NCBI GenBank assembly: GCA_026989535.1
Contig: JALSJD010000072.1
Location: forward strand, 1 to 64,000
Source of the DNA: Cyclobacteriaceae bacterium
GTDB taxonomy: Bacteria > Bacteroidota > Bacteroidia > Cytophagales > Cyclobacteriaceae
Length of the DNA: 64,000 bases
Reading direction: 5' to 3'
Positions 30,746 to 39,914 of this stretch are shown in pieces (positions within the stretch are counted from its first letter, which is position 1; each line of letters starts with the position of its first letter). The position numbers and the translations under genes were made by a program. A model generated the notes under the pieces. The model saw nothing but the letters and a program-made list of their open reading frames with translations, did not search any database and was not told where the DNA came from.

Positions 30746-31276
30746 TCAACTTTCATAATATTCCATATAATGAGATAAGAAATGAAAGTCAGTTGTATTA
30801 TCCTGTTCATAAAATCTAACTGAAGAATATTTATAATCAATCAAATTATTTACCAACATCCATTTTCCTTGTACTGGATTGTTATGGATATAGTCTAATT
30901 TTTGTTCCATCACTTCTCTACCAAACATTTCAACAGACAATGATTTTCTTTTCCATAATTGATATTTTCTATCTCTTAAATTTACAAAAAATGGCTCACA
31001 GGCTTTGGGGTCGTTAGCTTTTAAATCCATTAGCATCATTTGACCCGTAAATTTCAAAAAATCTCGTTGCACGTTTTCTTTTTTATGGCTACCACACATT
31101 TGCCATAGCATATGCAAATGATTTGGCATAATAACAAAACCAAAAACTCTACACTTATTTTTAGAAACTAGGTAACTCATGCTGTCTATGATGATATTTT
31201 TGTACTTATCACTTTCCAATAGGTGCAACCATTTCAAAATTGTAGCTGTAAAAAAATAAACTGGCTGAGATTCCAT
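30746..31276 (-). CDS. REP-associated tyrosine transposase (RAYT; Y1/HUH)
   Basis: HLH metal motif in VIMPNHLHMLW and catalytic Y in QKLDYIHNNPVQGKW. Confidence 0.9.
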   Translation of the reverse strand: MESQPVYFFTATILKWLHLLESDKYKNIIIDSMSYLVSKNKCRVFGFVIMPNHLHMLWQMCGSHKKENVQRDFLKFTGQMMLMDLKANDPKACEPFFVNLRDRKYQLWKRKSLSVEMFGREVMEQKLDYIHNNPVQGKWMLVNNLIDYKYSSVRFYEQDNTTDFHFLSHYMEYYES

Positions 31277-31316
31277 AGTGGTAAATTAGTCATTTCTTTC
31301 AAAACAATCAATGTTA

Positions 31317-31482
31317 TTTGGAGTGCTTGTTGGTGAAACAACACCAACAAGGGGGGTAAGTGCTTTAATCTAACCCAAAGGGGCTTTTTATGAGGATCGT
31401 GCTTTTCGTTGTGCTTTCTAGTCAGGCACCAGCCTAGCCTGCCTTTGAAACCACGGCTTGATCACAAACCTCATAAAAAGCC
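31317..31482. repeat. 166-bp direct repeat, right copy
   Basis: Identical to 30543-30709 apart from one G. Confidence 0.95.
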
Positions 31483-31525
31483 AGAGGACACAAGCAATTA
31501 ATAGAGATGCCCTTAACTTTGTGCC

Positions 31526-33022
31526 ATGGGATTTAGATCAGTGCTTAGTAAACCTTTTGCAAAATACGTTATTGGGCAGCAACAAAAATGGGCGTTAGAC
31601 CCCAGCAAATTTCAGCAACAAATTTTAGATAATTTAATTCAAAAAGGGCAGCAAACTATTTTTGGTAAAGATCATAAACTGGCTGGAGTTAATTCTTATG
31701 CCGAATTTAAACAAGCCGTGCCCATCAACGATTACGAAGGTTTAAAGGGGTATGTTGATAAAATATTGAAAGGGGAAAGCGATGTGCTGTGGCCCGGTAA
31801 ACCCGCTTATTTTGCTAAAACATCGGGCACTACATCGGGTGTAAAGTACATTCCTATTACTAAAGATTCCATCCCAAACCATATTAATAGTGCACGCGAT
31901 GCCTTGCTAAATTATGTGCACGAGTCGGGAGACGGTAAGTTTTTGGATGGAAAATTGATTTTTTTATCGGGCAGTCCGGTATTGGGTAAAACGGCTGACA
32001 TTCATACGGGGCGATTATCGGGTATTGTAAACCACCACGTGCCGGGTTATTTAAAAACCAACCAAATGCCCAGCTACCAAACCAATTGCATTGATGATTG
32101 GGAGGAAAAGCTGGAACACATAATTGATGAAACCATCGATAAGGATATGAGCCTGATTTCGGGCATTCCGCCTTGGGTGCAAATGTATTTCGATCGAATT
32201 ATTGAGCGCACAGGGCGCCCTATTAAGGATGTGTTTCCTAACTTTAATATGTTTGTATATGGTGGGGTAAATTTTCAGCCGTACCGTAAAAAACTTTTCG
32301 AATCCATTGGCAAGGAAATTCCATCCATTGAAACCTACCCAGCTTCGGAAGGATTTATTGCGTATCAAGATAGTCAAGAGGCTGAAGGGCTACTTTTGCT
32401 TACCAACAGTGGTGTTTTTTATGAGTTTATACCTGCCGATGAGTATTATAATGAGAGTCCAACCAGACTTAGCATTGAGGAAGTTAAAGTGGGAGTGAAT
32501 TATGCGGTTATCATTAATAGTAACGCTGGTCTTTGGGGATATAGCATTGGCGATACGGTAAAATTTGTATCAACCCACCCTCATCGTTTATTAGTTACAG
32601 GCAGGATTACCCATTTTATTTCGGCCTTTGGCGAGCACGTTATTGGAGAAGAAGTAGAAAATGCGATGCAAGAAACTATCAATAGGTTTCCTGAAGTAGA
32701 GATTGTGGAGTTTACGGTGGGACCTAATGTAGCTCCTGAAAAGGGAATCCCACGGCACGAATGGTTTGTTGAGTTCAGACATCCGCCCAATGATTTGGCA
32801 TCCTTTCAAAATCAGTTAGATTTGCAGCTGCAAAAACTGAATACCTATTATTTTGATCTCGTATCGGGTAATGTGTTATCAGAATTGGAAATTATACCAC
32901 TTAAAAACGACTCGTTTAGAAACTATATGAAATCGATTGGTAAATTAGGAGGGCAAAATAAAGTACCTCGCCTATCCAACGATCGAAAATTAGCAGATGA
33001 GTTAATCGCTTACAGAAAATAA
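31526..33022 (+). CDS. GH3-family acyl-adenylate/amido synthetase-like protein
   Basis: YFAKTSGTTSGVKYIPIT, YPASEGFIAYQ, YSIGDTVKFVS. Confidence 0.9.
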   Translation: MGFRSVLSKPFAKYVIGQQQKWALDPSKFQQQILDNLIQKGQQTIFGKDHKLAGVNSYAEFKQAVPINDYEGLKGYVDKILKGESDVLWPGKPAYFAKTSGTTSGVKYIPITKDSIPNHINSARDALLNYVHESGDGKFLDGKLIFLSGSPVLGKTADIHTGRLSGIVNHHVPGYLKTNQMPSYQTNCIDDWEEKLEHIIDETIDKDMSLISGIPPWVQMYFDRIIERTGRPIKDVFPNFNMFVYGGVNFQPYRKKLFESIGKEIPSIETYPASEGFIAYQDSQEAEGLLLLTNSGVFYEFIPADEYYNESPTRLSIEEVKVGVNYAVIINSNAGLWGYSIGDTVKFVSTHPHRLLVTGRITHFISAFGEHVIGEEVENAMQETINRFPEVEIVEFTVGPNVAPEKGIPRHEWFVEFRHPPNDLASFQNQLDLQLQKLNTYYFDLVSGNVLSELEIIPLKNDSFRNYMKSIGKLGGQNKVPRLSNDRKLADELIAYRK

Positions 33023-33026
33023 CTTA

Positions 33027-34211
33027 TTGGAATCCGCAGATTATAAAGATCGCAAGCATATTGCGATATTAGGAGCCACAGGCTCTATTGGTACACAGGC
33101 ACTCGAAGTGATTGAGGCAAATCAATCTCATTTTGTGGTAGAAGTACTAACGGCAGGCAATAATGCGGACTTACTAATTACCCAAGCTAAACATTTTAGA
33201 CCCAATGTGGTGGTTATTGGCAATGAGGCTAAATATGCGCAAGTCCAAGCCGCACTAAACCCATTGGATATAAAAGTGTATGCAGGCGAAAACGCCTTGG
33301 CTTCGGTAGTTGAAATGGACTCTATCGACTTGGTGTTAACGGCTTTGGTGGGCTATGCTGGCTTGCAGCCTACTTTAAAAGCCATTGAAGCAGGCAAATC
33401 AATTGCCTTGGCAAATAAAGAAACCTTGGTGGTGGCAGGCCAATTGGTAACAAACCTTGCCAAGGAAAAAGGCGTGAATTTATATCCGGTAGATTCGGAG
33501 CATTCGGCCATTTTTCAATGTTTGGTGGGTGAGTTTCATAACCCAATCGAGAAGATTATTTTAACGGCTTCGGGTGGGCCTTTTAGAGGTAAAGATATTG
33601 AATATCTTAAAACGGTAACCAAAGCACAAGCGCTTAAACATCCTAATTGGGATATGGGGGCTAAAATCACCATTGATTCGGCTTCTTTAATGAATAAAGG
33701 GCTGGAAGTGATTGAAGCCAAATGGTTATTTAACTTAAATAGAGATAAAATTGAGGTGATTGTGCATCCACAATCGATTATTCACTCGATTGTGCAGTTT
33801 GAAGATGGCTCTATGAAAGCGCAAATGGGTTTGCCTGATATGAAACTGCCCATTCAATATGCGTTGGGTTATCCAAACCGGTTGCCATCAAAATTTCCTC
33901 GATTTAATTTTTTGAATTACCCATCGCTTACCTTTGAGCAACCTGACTTAAAATCATTTCGCAATTTAGGACTAGCCTACGAGGCAATGGATAAGGGCGG
34001 CAATATGCCTTGTGTGCTAAATGCAGCAAATGAGGTGGCAGTAGATGCCTTTTTACACGATAAAGTAAAATTTTTGGAGATGTCGGATGTGGTGGAAACT
34101 TGCTTAGCAAAAATACCGTTTATAGCATCTCCTAATTATAATAATCTGGTAGAAACAGATACAGAAACAAGACGAATAGCAACAGAATTAATTAGTGAAT
34201 GGAAGGTTTAA
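33027..34211 (+). CDS. dxr: 1-deoxy-D-xylulose-5-phosphate reductoisomerase (TTG start)
   Basis: ILGATGSIGTQALEVI, LANKETLVVAG, PVDSEHSAIFQCL, TASGGPFR. Confidence 0.96.
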   Translation: MESADYKDRKHIAILGATGSIGTQALEVIEANQSHFVVEVLTAGNNADLLITQAKHFRPNVVVIGNEAKYAQVQAALNPLDIKVYAGENALASVVEMDSIDLVLTALVGYAGLQPTLKAIEAGKSIALANKETLVVAGQLVTNLAKEKGVNLYPVDSEHSAIFQCLVGEFHNPIEKIILTASGGPFRGKDIEYLKTVTKAQALKHPNWDMGAKITIDSASLMNKGLEVIEAKWLFNLNRDKIEVIVHPQSIIHSIVQFEDGSMKAQMGLPDMKLPIQYALGYPNRLPSKFPRFNFLNYPSLTFEQPDLKSFRNLGLAYEAMDKGGNMPCVLNAANEVAVDAFLHDKVKFLEMSDVVETCLAKIPFIASPNYNNLVETDTETRRIATELISEWKV

Positions 34212-35518
34212 TAATGGCAGCTCAAATTATTTTGAGCTTATCAATTTTAGTAGGAGTGCACGAGGCAGGACATATGTTTGCTGCTAAATTTTTTGGAATG
34301 CGCGTAGAGCAATTCTCGATTGGGTTTCCTCCCAAAATATTTGGCGTTAAATATGGCGAAACGGAATATACCTTTGGGGCTATTCCGCTTGGGGGTTTTG
34401 TTAAAATATCTGGTATGATTGATGAATCGATGGATATGGAGGCAATGAATGAGGAGCCAAAAGACTATGAATTTAGGACAAAACCTGCTTGGCAACGCTT
34501 AATTGTAATGCTTGGAGGTATTATTGTAAATGTAATTGTAGGCGTACTTATTTTTACTGCTTTGGTATTTGCTTATGGTGAGCAGTATTTTCCGAAAGAA
34601 GAAGTAAATAAATATGGCATTGTAGCACACGAAATAGCCCAAGAAATGGGGTTAAAATCAGGTGATGTGATTGTGAATATTAATGGGAAAGATTACGACC
34701 GATTTAGTGATTTAATGGGCTCTGATGCTTTGTTGGGTGATAACTCTTATTACACCGTACAGCGAGGAGATGAGCAATTAAAGATAGATATTCCAGCTAA
34801 TTTAATCGAAAATTTATCGGATAGAGCCAAGGCCGGCCAATTTATGGAGCCACGTTTTCCATTTGAAGTAGGCGCCATTAGCCCTAGCAGTGCTGCCGAT
34901 AAAGTTGGCTTAGAACCTGGCGATAAAATTATTGCAGTTGGTGGTGTTGCTGTGGATTATTTTGATCAGTTTGAAGAACAAAAGCATAAACACGCAGGAT
35001 CAAGTGTGGAGTTGTCTATTCTTAGAGGAGAAGAAAATTTAAACTTAACTGTTGATTTAGACAGTTCAGCTACGGTTGGTTTTCAGGCCATTCCTTTATT
35101 AAAACTTAAAACAGAGCAATATGGTATCGTTGATGCCGCCAGAATTGGCAGTGGGCAGGCTTTTGCAGCGGTGTGGTTAAATGTTAAAGGCTTGGGCAAG
35201 GTATTTTCAGGCGATATTGATCCTCGGAAAGCCCTGTCAGGCCCCATTGGTATTGCCCGTATTTTTGGCGGTACTTGGGATTGGCATCGTTTCTGGAACT
35301 TAACAGGAATGCTTTCCATGGTGCTAGCTTTTATGAATTTATTGCCAATACCTGCCTTAGATGGCGGTCATGTAGTATTTTTGATGTACGAAATTATTTC
35401 GGGTAGAAAGCCTTCGGACAGATTCTTAGAAAACGCACAAAAAGTAGGAATGGCAATGTTGCTCGCCTTAATGGTGTTTGTGTTTGGTAATGATATTTGG
35501 AATTTGTTTCCTCACTAA
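34199..35518 (+). CDS. rseP: RIP metalloprotease
   Basis: VGVHEAGHMFAAKFFGM HExxH, PDZ, NLLPIPALDGGH. Confidence 0.95.
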   Translation: MEGLIMAAQIILSLSILVGVHEAGHMFAAKFFGMRVEQFSIGFPPKIFGVKYGETEYTFGAIPLGGFVKISGMIDESMDMEAMNEEPKDYEFRTKPAWQRLIVMLGGIIVNVIVGVLIFTALVFAYGEQYFPKEEVNKYGIVAHEIAQEMGLKSGDVIVNINGKDYDRFSDLMGSDALLGDNSYYTVQRGDEQLKIDIPANLIENLSDRAKAGQFMEPRFPFEVGAISPSSAADKVGLEPGDKIIAVGGVAVDYFDQFEEQKHKHAGSSVELSILRGEENLNLTVDLDSSATVGFQAIPLLKLKTEQYGIVDAARIGSGQAFAAVWLNVKGLGKVFSGDIDPRKALSGPIGIARIFGGTWDWHRFWNLTGMLSMVLAFMNLLPIPALDGGHVVFLMYEIISGRKPSDRFLENAQKVGMAMLLALMVFVFGNDIWNLFPH

Positions 35519-35564
35519 AATCCTTAACCCCTCAATCTAGGTATAACTAAATCTCAAGACCAGC

Positions 35565-35773
35565 GTCATTATGGGTGTATAACATTTTGTCGCTAATTAT
35601 TTATACTGTTATTTTAGGAGTAGGTAAGAAAAAAACAACCACTTACGTCATTCCTCCCGAGTACTCGGGAGGAATGACGATTTCTATTTTGCTTTTCTTT
35701 TTAATAATAGGTTAGGGGGCTTGCACAAAATGGTTTAAACTAAAACGACAAAATGTTATGCACCCGTCACTAT
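35565..35773. mobile_element. MITE-like element with about 20-bp ITRs and an imperfect 8-bp target duplication
   Basis: ITRs 35573-35592 GGGTGTATAACATTTTGTCG and 35746-35765 (revcomp GGGTGCATAACATTTTGTCG, 19/20); flanks GTCATTAT/GTCACTAT. Confidence 0.75.
35646..35679. repeat. 34-bp perfect palindrome CGTCATTCCTCCCGAGTACTCGGGAGGAATGACG
   Basis: Self-complementary with no loop, inside the MITE-like element. Confidence 0.95.
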
Positions 35774-36050
35774 TTAAATATTGTCATTTGTTATTTCTGA
35801 AACCATTGAGCAGTGCAGAAAACACTAACATAACAAACTATGCGTATAGTTAAAAAATCTCACGAAGCCATTATGCCCGAACATATAAAAATAATTTTGG
35901 CACTTGCAGAAGGTGTAGCGCATTAAATACCAGAAAAGGGAATGCTGCTTTTGCCCAGCCCAGCCTTGTGTGTAAATTGCGCCTAAAAAAAGAACTGTAT
36001 TTTAGCCATATTTTACTACTGAACACCAAGTTTTTAAGTATTATTGTAGA

Positions 36051-36524
36051 ATGATGGCATGGGCAATCTTAGTATTAATTTTGGCAATAGGCATAGGGCT
36101 TATTATTGTAGAAATAATATTTGTACCAGGCACTACTATTGTAGGAATATTAGGGCTAATTTGTATTATTGCTGGTATTCTATATGGTTTTTCAACCTTT
36201 GGCACACCTATAGGTTGGGGTATTACAGCGGCTACAGTTATTATTTCTACAGCGGCCATTATTATTAGCTTAAAATCGGGCGTGTGGAAAAAATTTGCAT
36301 TAAGTGATACGATGGATAGCAAGGTGAATGAACATTTACCCATTGCCATTAAACCAGGGGAAGAAGGTGTGGCACTTTCGGCATTACGCCCTATTGGCAA
36401 TGCGGAATTTGGTAACGATAAAATGGAAGTTACTACTTTAGGAGAGCTTGTTGAAAGTGGCTCTAAAGTGAAAGTAACTCATATTGAAGGAAGAGTAATA
36501 TATGTTGAACAATTAAATAATTAA
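36051..36524 (+). CDS. NfeD-like membrane protein
   Basis: Hydrophobic N-terminus, C-terminal OB-like [45 protein letters not shown]; adjacent to floA. Confidence 0.9.
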   Translation: MMAWAILVLILAIGIGLIIVEIIFVPGTTIVGILGLICIIAGILYGFSTFGTPIGWGITAATVIISTAAIIISLKSGVWKKFALSDTMDSKVNEHLPIAIKPGEEGVALSALRPIGNAEFGNDKMEVTTLGELVESGSKVKVTHIEGRVIYVEQLNN

Positions 36525-36526
36525 AC

Positions 36527-37519
36527 GTGGGAACATCAGGAGTAGGGTTATTAGTAATGATATTTGGAGCGATTGTCTTTTTGGTAATCTTTCTATATTT
36601 CATTCCAATCAATTTATGGATTACGGCCATCTTTTCAGGGGTTCGTGTAGGGCTTTTCGAACTCGTATTTATGCGTATTCGTAAAGTGCCACCAAGTGTA
36701 ATTGTAAATCAAATGATTACAGCTACCAAGGCAGGGTTAAATGTTACAACTTCAGAATTGGAAACGCATTATTTGGCAGGTGGTCATGTGCCATTAGTTA
36801 TTAAAGCATTAATATCTGCCGATAAGGCAAATATAGCACTTGATTTTAAGCAGGCTACGGCCATTGATTTAGCCGGTAGAGAAGTATTTGAAGCAGTTCA
36901 AATGTCGGTTAACCCTAAGGTAATTACAACACCCAAAGTGGCTGCTGTTGCCGCAGATGGTATTCAGTTAATTGCAGTAGCCAGAGTTACTGTAAGAGCC
37001 AATATTGCGCAATTAGTAGGTGGTGCAGGCGAAGACACCATTTTAGCTAGGGTTGGTGAAGGCATTGTAACTTCTATTGGTTCTGCTCAATCGCATAAAG
37101 AAGTACTGCAAGACCCTGATAAGATTTCTAAACTGGTGCTGTCACGTGGGCTAGATGCTGGCACGGCCTTTACCATCTTATCTATTGATATTGCCGATGT
37201 AGATGTAGGCGTAAACATTGGTGCACAGCTACAAACCGACCAAGCTATGGCCGATTTAAAAGTAGCCGAAGCCAAAGCAGAAGAGCGTAGAGCTATGGCG
37301 GTTGCTTACGAGCAAGAAATGAAGGCTGAAGCCCAAAAAGCACAGGCTGAAGTAATTAAAGCTGAGGCAGAAGTGCCCTTGGCAATGGCCGAATCATTTA
37401 GATCTGGTAATTTAGGAATTATGGATTATTACAAAATGAAAAACATAGAGGCTGATACCGATATGAGAGACTCCATCGCTAAAGGTTCTCCAAAGAAAAA
37501 AGGATCGGATAAAAAATAG
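36527..37519 (+). CDS. floA: Flotillin-like protein FloA (GTG start)
   Basis: [22 protein letters not shown]...[23 protein letters not shown]. Confidence 0.93.
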   Translation: MGTSGVGLLVMIFGAIVFLVIFLYFIPINLWITAIFSGVRVGLFELVFMRIRKVPPSVIVNQMITATKAGLNVTTSELETHYLAGGHVPLVIKALISADKANIALDFKQATAIDLAGREVFEAVQMSVNPKVITTPKVAAVAADGIQLIAVARVTVRANIAQLVGGAGEDTILARVGEGIVTSIGSAQSHKEVLQDPDKISKLVLSRGLDAGTAFTILSIDIADVDVGVNIGAQLQTDQAMADLKVAEAKAEERRAMAVAYEQEMKAEAQKAQAEVIKAEAEVPLAMAESFRSGNLGIMDYYKMKNIEADTDMRDSIAKGSPKKKGSDKK

Positions 37520-37539
37520 CTATTAAAAGGATGTATTAG

Positions 37540-37569
37540 AGGGTAAAGCCATTGGTTTTACCCTTTTTT
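37540..37569 (+). terminator. Intrinsic terminator of nfeD-floA
   Basis: AGGGTAAA/TTTACCCT stem followed by a T run. Confidence 0.8.
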
Positions 37570-37784
37570 GTTTCCAATAAGATACTTATTTTTAGCCATT
37601 AGGGTAAACTCAATAGGGTTGCATCGCTTTAAAACTAAGTTTATTTCTTGTAGTTAATCTCATCAAATCTTTGATTTGTGTCAAATCAAGAGTTTGCCTC
37701 CAGAGGTTACGAAAATTTCGTACTTTTAAATGTCTCTACTGAAATTAATTGTAGGGCGTTGTGTTTCACTCAAAAAAATGAACT

Positions 37785-38393
37785 ATGAATGTATTTAAAA
37801 AGTTAAAATGGTTTTTAGCCATATCCTGTGTTTTTCTAATTATTTTGGCGACCAATCTAATAGACAAAGACAACTTTCAAAGGGTAGAAAAAGCAGTTGA
37901 GAATATTTACAACGAAAGGCTCTTAGCCAAAGAACTTCTTCTTGGTGTCAGTATCCAGTTTCATGAAAAAGAATTGGCCTATGCATTAAATGATAGTACC
38001 TACTTACAATCTAAAAATGATGCAGTGAATGCTAAAATTAGTGAATTACTTCAAATGTTTGACAGAACTGGAGCAACACGAAAAGAGAAAATTATCTTGG
38101 ATGATCTCAATAGAAATCATGCGAAATTGATCCATTTAGAATCAAACATCCAATTAAAAGATACGCTTTATAGCTCAGATTGTGCTGATATTTTTTCGGC
38201 TATCAATACCAATATTAGTGAATTATCTGCGATACAGGTTAAAGAAGGAAAGAACCAAAAATTTTATGCTAAGGATGCGCTGGATACCACAAAACTTTTC
38301 TCAAAAATAGAAATATACGTGTTAATTTTTTTAGCCCTTGTTTTACAGGTTGTTATACTTTATAATCCAAAAGAGGAATCAAACGAGAGTTAA
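37785..38393 (+). CDS. Membrane protein with periplasmic four-helix-bundle sensor-like domain (4HB_MCP-like)
   Basis: Two terminal TM helices around a helical region; no signalling domain. Confidence 0.6.
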   Translation: MNVFKKLKWFLAISCVFLIILATNLIDKDNFQRVEKAVENIYNERLLAKELLLGVSIQFHEKELAYALNDSTYLQSKNDAVNAKISELLQMFDRTGATRKEKIILDDLNRNHAKLIHLESNIQLKDTLYSSDCADIFSAINTNISELSAIQVKEGKNQKFYAKDALDTTKLFSKIEIYVLIFLALVLQVVILYNPKEESNES

Positions 38394-38718
38394 CGAGATT
38401 CTAATTTATAACCTCAGAAGTTTGGAGGCAATAAATATAATTGCTGCAGTTAAGGAGAAAAATGGCAGAAACCCATTTTTACTAAAACATTACACGGAGA
38501 TGAAAGTGGATTTTTTGCAATGTTTTTTTGATAACCCACACTCGCATTGATTTTACTGAGTATTTTGGTTATTAGGTATTAATCAAACTTAGCTTCTTGT
38601 CTCCTTAGGTGGTTTTAGTATTATGCCATTGCTATATCCATTTTTTAAACGGCTTATTTATTGCCCAATTTTTGATTGTATAGCTATAATTCAAAAACTA
38701 AATTCACTAATTTTATAG

Positions 38719-39324
38719 GTGTTGGCTATCCTTTACCGTAGGTGTTTGGTTCAACAAAGCATAAAAATAATGGGTAATCTAACCACACAAAAAATACACT
38801 TAAAAAACTTGCAAAGTAAATGTTGTGTTAGGGCTATTAAATTAGACCTTGAAAGTATAGGTGTAAAAATACTAAGTTTAAACACCTTTTTTGTGGAAAT
38901 ACAGTATGATAAGAACACAATAAGCAAAAAGAAAATAATTGAAATCTTAGCCCTTTCTGGCGTATCCATAATAAACTCACGAGAAGAAAAAATAATAGAA
39001 GAAGCTAAAAAAGCTGTTTACGAGCTTATATTTGAAATGAATAATGTAGATTCTATTGTGAAAAAATCTGAATATATTGTTGAAAAAACAGGCTACAATT
39101 ATCGATTTATATCTAAACTGTTTTCAGATTATGAGTCTATTACATTAGAAAAATACATTATTCAACAAAAAATTAAAAAAATCAAACAATTAATTATTGA
39201 AGGTGAATTTTCATTAAGTGAAATTGCCTATATGATGGACTATAGCAGTGTGCAATACCTTTCTACTCAATTTAAAAAAGAAACTGGCATAACAGTAAGC
39301 CAGTTTAAAAACAGTACTTTTTGA
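38719..39324 (+). CDS. AraC-family transcriptional regulator
   Basis: C-terminal two-HTH AraC domain (FSLSEIAYMMDYSSVQYLSTQFKKETGITVSQFKNS); N-terminal HMA-like fold lacking CxxC; the start may be ATG 38770 (MGNLTTQ). Confidence 0.9.
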   Translation: MLAILYRRCLVQQSIKIMGNLTTQKIHLKNLQSKCCVRAIKLDLESIGVKILSLNTFFVEIQYDKNTISKKKIIEILALSGVSIINSREEKIIEEAKKAVYELIFEMNNVDSIVKKSEYIVEKTGYNYRFISKLFSDYESITLEKYIIQQKIKKIKQLIIEGEFSLSEIAYMMDYSSVQYLSTQFKKETGITVSQFKNSTF

Positions 39325-39521
39325 GTCCACTCCGAAAAACACTCAAAACCAATCGCTGAAAGCTCGGGATGGCAATATTCCCATCTTTCAATTAGCTAAT
39401 ACTCAGGCATCACCTTCGTGTAGCCGCTATGGCAGAGCAAGGCATTGCCGAATCTCGAAAAATGAAAATTTTATCCAAAACAACTCTTTTTGTAAAAATT
39501 GTCTGTTTTCGGAGTGGCCTC
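39323..39521. mobile_element. MITE-like element with 16-bp ITRs and a 7-bp target duplication
   Basis: ITR GAGTCCACTCCGAAAA (39323-39338) vs TTTTCGGAGTGGCCTC (39506-39521); direct repeat ACTTTTT at 39316-39322 and 39522-39528. Confidence 0.88.
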
Positions 39522-39540
39522 ACTTTTTAGTATTTTTCAT

Positions 39541-39582
39541 TTTTGCAAATAGTATAACTCTTTTGCAAAAAAGTGTAATACT
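39541..39582 (+). promoter_or_regulatory. Tandem direct repeat, candidate AraC-type operator
   Basis: TTTTGCAAATAGTATAACT / TTTTGCAAAAAAGTGTAATACT with 20-21 bp period, upstream of TATCTTTG (39601-39608), which fits the Bacteroidota -7 TANNTTTG. Confidence 0.6.
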
Positions 39583-39666
39583 TCTTTTATGTGTCGTTTT
39601 TATCTTTGTGTTATACTAATTAGTGCTACAAATTGTACATAATATTAATTCTTAAAAATAATAATT

Positions 39667-39909
39667 ATGAAAATACGAAATAACATAGCTGTAAGTGAAA
39701 CAGGGTTTGTATTTGACCCTAATAGCGGTGATTCATTCACTTTAAACGAAACAGGAAAACAAATATTAAATATGCTTTCTGAAGGAAAAACAGGATCTGA
39801 AATTAAACATTTTTTTATTGAAAATTTTGAGGTAGAGGTAACCACTTTTGAAAATAACTTTAGCGAATTTTTAATGATGTTACAAGGTTTAAATTTAGTT
39901 GAAGAATAA
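39667..39909 (+). CDS. PqqD-like RRE protein
   Basis: NNIAVSETGFVFDPNSGDSFTLNETGKQILNMLSEGKTGSEI...VTTFENNFSEFLMMLQGLNLVEE, the PqqD winged-helix pattern. Confidence 0.85.
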   Translation: MKIRNNIAVSETGFVFDPNSGDSFTLNETGKQILNMLSEGKTGSEIKHFFIENFEVEVTTFENNFSEFLMMLQGLNLVEE

Positions 39910-39914
39910 ATCTT

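Noticed and set aside
31526-33022. GH3-type protein as a plant-like horizontally acquired gene
   Set aside because: GH3-like proteins are common in Bacteroidota; nothing in the sequence suggests recent transfer from plants.
35839-35926. 28-aa ORF MRIVKKSHEAIMPEHIKIILALAEGVAH
   Set aside because: Too short and without recognisable homology or context; could be a gene fragment but not supportable.
38338-38550. 70-aa ORF between the 4HB protein and the AraC gene as a possible precursor peptide
   Set aside because: Starts inside the previous gene in another frame, has no leader-like motif, signal or plausible RBS, and lies upstream of the regulator rather than in the operon.
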